Of a stretch of DNA of 64,000 nt, positions 60,380 to 64,000 are shown piece after piece. A model generated the notes under the pieces. The model was not told where the DNA came from, searched no databases, and was given only the letters and a program-made list of their open reading frames with translations. The position numbers were made by a program, and so were the translations under genes. The DNA comes from Trileptium ribeirensis. Lineage: Eukaryota; Nematoda; Enoplea; Enoplida; Thoracostomopsidae. Positions within the stretch are counted from its first letter, which is position 1. Each line of letters opens with the position of its first letter. The stretch is taken from the NCBI GenBank assembly GCA_030248225.1, contig JASANE010016008.1:1-64000 (forward strand), in the 5' to 3' direction.

Positions 60380-61225
60380 TGCCAACTCCTCCAGTGATCA
60401 TAACCATGCTACCGATTTCCACAAAATTATCTTGACTTTATCGTAAAACGACTTTCGAAACTCGAAGATTGCATAGAAAGCGTAGAAGATTTAGCCTACC
60501 ACACGTACAAATCTGCATATAGTTAAGCTCAACATGCTTGATCGTCGAACATTTTGATACACAATCTAGAGGTAACTTAGTTATATATGTGTATTTATAT
60601 ATGATCTATCTACACCGTTGACCACATCCGTCTGGCTTTTGGGTTACATCGTTTCCGATTTCCACTTAATCTTTCCACTTTATCCGATTACTACCGATTT
60701 CCACAAAATTATCATTGACTTTATCGTAAAACGACTTTCGAAACTCGAAGATCGCATAGAAAGCGTCGAAGATTTAGCCTACCACACGTACAAATCTGCA
60801 CATAGTTAAGCTCAACATGCTAGATCGTCGAACATTTTGATACACAATCTAGAGGTAACTTAGTTATATATGTGTATTTATATATGATCTATCTACACCG
60901 TTGACCACATTCGTCTGGCTTTTGGGTTACATCGTTTCCGATTTCCACTTAATCTTTCCACTTTATCCGATTACTACCGATTTCCACAAAATTATCATTG
61001 ACTTTATATTAAAACGACTTTCGAAACTCGAAGATCGCATAGAAAGCGTCGAAGATTTAGCCTACCACACGTACAAATCTGCACATAGTTAAGCTCACCA
61101 TGCTAGATCGTCGAACATTTTGATACACAATCTAGAGGTAACTTAGTTATATATGTGTATTTATATATGATCTATCTACACCTTTGACCACATCCGTCTG
61201 GCCTTTGGGTTACACCGTTGACCTT
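60380..61225. repeat. 283-bp tandem repeat, about three copies
   Basis: Units start at the CTACACCGTTGACCACAT junctions near 60610, 60893 and 61176, with a partial first unit from about 60380. Each contains ACGACTTTCGAAACTCGAAG, TTTAGCCTACCACACGTACA and the TAGTTATATATGTGTATTTA tract. It lies directly after the Penelope-like element and may be its amplified 3' tail. The repeated 63-codon ORFs come from the unit. Confidence 0.9.
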
Positions 61226-61317
61226 GTAATTGGTTAGATCTTTTGATCTCTGTACTATTAAGTAGATTTGTGCGGTTTTTCCGCCTGATATCATCTTTAT
61301 TTTATATCACTTTTAAT

Positions 61318-61460
61318 CATTTTAACCTTGGTACTAGTAAGTATTTTGGGGCGGACAGCCGCAGTTTATCATATGCATGTAAAACACTAACCAATTTTTT
61401 TAACCTTGGTGCTAGTAAGTGCCTTGGCGCGGGTTACCACAATATATCACCCGTAAATTA
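61318..61460. repeat. Short diverged direct duplication
   Basis: TTTAACCTTGGTACTAGTAA at 61320 and TTTAACCTTGGTGCTAGTAA at 61400, with similar following bases. Two copies of about 80 bp. Confidence 0.55.
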
Positions 61461-62215
61461 TATACTTCAAATTTTGACCACATTTTTGGAAGTGGACATA
61501 AAATCCCAGTCAAAATATCTTTTTATCTGAGCATATTCCCGCAACCGTTAGGAATGTTTCATCAAAATGATACCATTCAGGTACTGAATGGCTGATTATT
61601 AATGGACATAGTCTTTGATTGTCCTGACTGATATCTTCACTTTTTCAATCTAAACTAATTTATAATCTCAATGCACGTTACATCCGCGGCTTTTGTGAGC
61701 TTTAGCCATTAAGATTTTCTTGCGGTTTAAGCAACAATTCCAACAATATCCCTTAAACGTCTACATCGGTTTTTGACGGTATCACAATTTTACCTCAGCA
61801 TGTTAGTAAAATGTAATACATTTTAGGGACAAGGTTTGATCATGTATTACATATATTTTATTGACATACTACATACATACTTATCGTAGCTATTTCTCAA
61901 AAATCTCGTCGTGCTGCGTCTAATGGTACTAAAAAGTGTTCCTATTTCTCCAAACCTCACCGATTTTGCTGGGGAGACTAACTAAAAAAGCCCCTCATTT
62001 CATTATTATGGGTCATATGATATGAAAGTTTCGTTTCGGAGTAGGCAAAGGATCACGAATAGCTATTTCTGCTGTACGTAGAGGTAAAGCAAGGAATACC
62101 TTCGTTTGATAGATGCCTTCTGCCATTCGCGCCTCATATTTTTTTACAGTTCACATTTTAACCAGTGAGTGTCATGTTCAAAACAAATGCTTCGTATTGA
62201 GATATTAAGTGTCAA
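61461..62215. other. No gene recognised
   Basis: AT-rich sequence without a supported feature. Confidence 0.4.
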
Positions 62216-62221
62216 CACCAT

Positions 62222-62925
62222 AGATGTCCAAGGTTAGTCGGCTTAGGGGGGATACTGGGGGGGGAGGATGTCGTTGGGAGGGAACTCCTCACGGAGTAAA
62301 AAGGAGGTCTTCAAGGGGTATGAGGCAGACAAATTTTTGCCAATTTTACCCTAATTTTTGTCGATTTCAACCCCAATGCATCGTTTCCAGAGATCTCTGT
62401 GTACCAATTGCACACCGTAAAGATATTGCAAAGACGATATATTTTCATCCTGTTATTGCAGCGCATAATGATTTTCTACTTTTGGTTCGAACAATAGCGT
62501 TGCACATAAATATAGATGTTGCAAAAACGTTTTCTTTTAGTGCAGCAAACAAAGCAACCATATCGTTGTTGCAACATCAGTAGTTTACCCAATGCTATTG
62601 TAGCGACGATATAATATAACATAAATGCAGAGACAGTGGTTCGCTCGTAGCAGTCACGAATATATGTAATTTAAACAAAACTTAAATTTATGCAGTTTAT
62701 GCTAAAAATTTTCCGCTAGCGTTCGTCGCGCGGTGGCGCAAGGTGAGGGGCGTGGGTGAGTGCGAAGCCTTCGGAGGGAGGGGGTTGGTCCCAAACCTTC
62801 GGAGGGGGGTGCGAAGCCTTAGGACGGGTTGCGAAGCCTTCGGAGGAGGGTGCGAATCATTCGGGGCTGTGCCAAGCCTTTCTGGAGCGATGCGAATCCT
62901 TCCGGTGGGGGGCTAGGTGTGAAGT
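62222..62925. repeat. Dispersed repeat with G-rich head and GCGAAGCCTTCGGAGG minisatellite
   Basis: Begins with the TGTCCAAGGTT...CGGCTTAGGGG motif shared with 6669. About six degenerate units of roughly 20-26 bp containing GCGAAGCCTTCGGAGG occur at 62760-62920. The ORFs at 62224-62583 and 62756-63070 have low-complexity or unrecognised translations and are not supported as genes. Confidence 0.55.
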
Positions 62926-63395
62926 CTTCAGAGAGGACTTAAATGGACAAATATGGTCTAGGGACACCCCTAGCGACACCTACAGTTACACTATTGATGG
63001 CCGCGGTCCGGTCCGGACAGAAAAATTTATTCAAGTTGCATTACTAGGAAATGAAATTGGCCGCGAATGATTGTAAATTTACGTCAATTTAATTAATTAA
63101 GGTCTAATTTTAACCATATCAAAAGCATAACTCCTACGAGATTCGACTTGGCTGATTGCACATAACGTGGAATTTATTACAATCAATCACTTTTAGCTGA
63201 AGCATATTCTGCTTATATGACGTTTCATAGAACTGCTACATCTTGAACTACGACAGTACATAAATTGATATATACCATGCATGCAGAAGCCGGAGATCAG
63301 GCTGAATACTCACTTCAGGTCTCAGACCCCGGCCTTGATATACCCTCTGCGGGTATCCTTACCCCCATGATATTCCGCATGTCCCCCCGTGCCAA

Positions 63396-63478
63396 CCGCG
63401 CACAGAAGATTTTAGCAAAAATTGCAAAAATAAGGTTAAAATTAGCAAAAATAAGCGGTACACGTGGCCAAAAATAGG
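63396..63478. repeat. Dispersed A-rich repeat (GCAAAATT family)
   Basis: Starts GCGCACAGAAGATTTTAGC and continues with AAAAATTGCAAAAATAAGG and a TTAGCAAAAATAAGCGG tail. The head matches 12384 and, inverted, 20985-21010. Confidence 0.5.
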
Positions 63479-64000
63479 TCGTCGCCTGAAGGTTTAGTCC
63501 CCACCTTTTGTGAGTACTCCCACGCACGGCGCTCTTCCCTCGAGGTTTTCTACCCTCCCCTCTGCGGCGACCACTTCCCCGCCTACCACAGTTACTACCT
63601 CGAAGCGTGATCATGTATAATATACATGTTTTATACGCACAGAGCTGTTTGTATTTTATATATTATATAATGTATATATTAGCTCATTACCTCACCATGC
63701 GTTCGCAGAGCCCTCTCATGATGACGAGGCATTCGTCTCAGTTTGTGCACGACTAAACTTAAAATGACACCGCTGACCATCCTATTTTGTTTTTTGTAAA
63801 AAAAATTTCATCACCGAACGTTTTCTTGTCGGTCAGAAAATGCTACTTTTTGTTAGCAAATACAAATGTATATACGCGAATTTTGTCGGATTTGTTTTAA
63901 CTAGGGGCTTGTTCGCAACCGGTAACTAATATATAATATGACCGTCCCGTTTATGTCACAGTTACAATAAACTTGTTCGCGAACAGAGCTGAATCCTGTT
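63479..64000. other. No gene recognised
   Basis: Contains a TA-rich simple stretch at 63615-63680. No exon or RNA gene is supported to the window end. Confidence 0.4.

Overview
The window is AT-rich nuclear DNA of an animal. The reasons are spliced genes with GT-AG introns (plus one probable GC-AG intron), a BarH-class homeobox gene, phase-1 C-type-lectin and sushi exons of an extracellular protein, and four classes of eukaryotic transposon. Nothing in it is bacterial. The divergent BarH tail, the short intron near 21.7 kb and the lectin/sushi exons would fit an invertebrate (a tunicate is one possibility), but the species cannot be settled from sequence alone.

Layout. 1-6.3 kb is a nested inverted repeat: an old, diverged outer pair of arms with a young 2.06-kb foldback element inside. 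6.5-21.9 kb holds scattered phase-1 exons (C-type lectin end, sushi/CCP, C-type lectin start, two doubtful ones) separated by introns full of minisatellites. 21.9-23.6 kb is two adjacent tandem arrays with 100-bp and 90-bp units. 25.2-30.6 kb is a three-exon BarH/BARHL homeobox gene predicted to encode 474 aa, with a 208-bp higher-order satellite in its first intron. Directly after it lies a 620-bp tandem duplication. 32.2-35.1 kb is a broken hAT transposon on the minus strand. 35.1-40.2 kb is almost featureless apart from one possible exon. 40.2-42.3 kb is a decayed non-LTR (CR1/Jockey-like) LINE. 45.1-45.4 kb is a 273-bp MITE. 48.08-56.18 kb is a nearly intact BEL/Pao LTR retrotransposon. 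57.6-60.2 kb is a decayed Penelope-like element whose GIY-YIG nuclease lies upstream of the reverse transcriptase, followed by a 283-bp tandem array. The last 2 kb has G-rich and A-rich dispersed repeats.

The most notable item is the BEL/Pao element. It has 328-bp LTRs with only two differences that I could see, one open 1723-codon Gag-Pol frame, and, where some retroelements carry env, a second intact 383-codon ORF. That ORF looks like an N-terminal NADAR (YbiA/DUF1768-like) ADP-ribose-processing domain joined to a C-terminal SGNH/GDSL hydrolase with its full catalytic set. A retrotransposon carrying a NADAR-SGNH enzyme instead of an envelope is unusual, and I propose it as the candidate undescribed system.

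The host genes (BarH and the lectin/sushi protein) appear unrelated to each other and to the transposons. The transposons account for most of the coding-like sequence.
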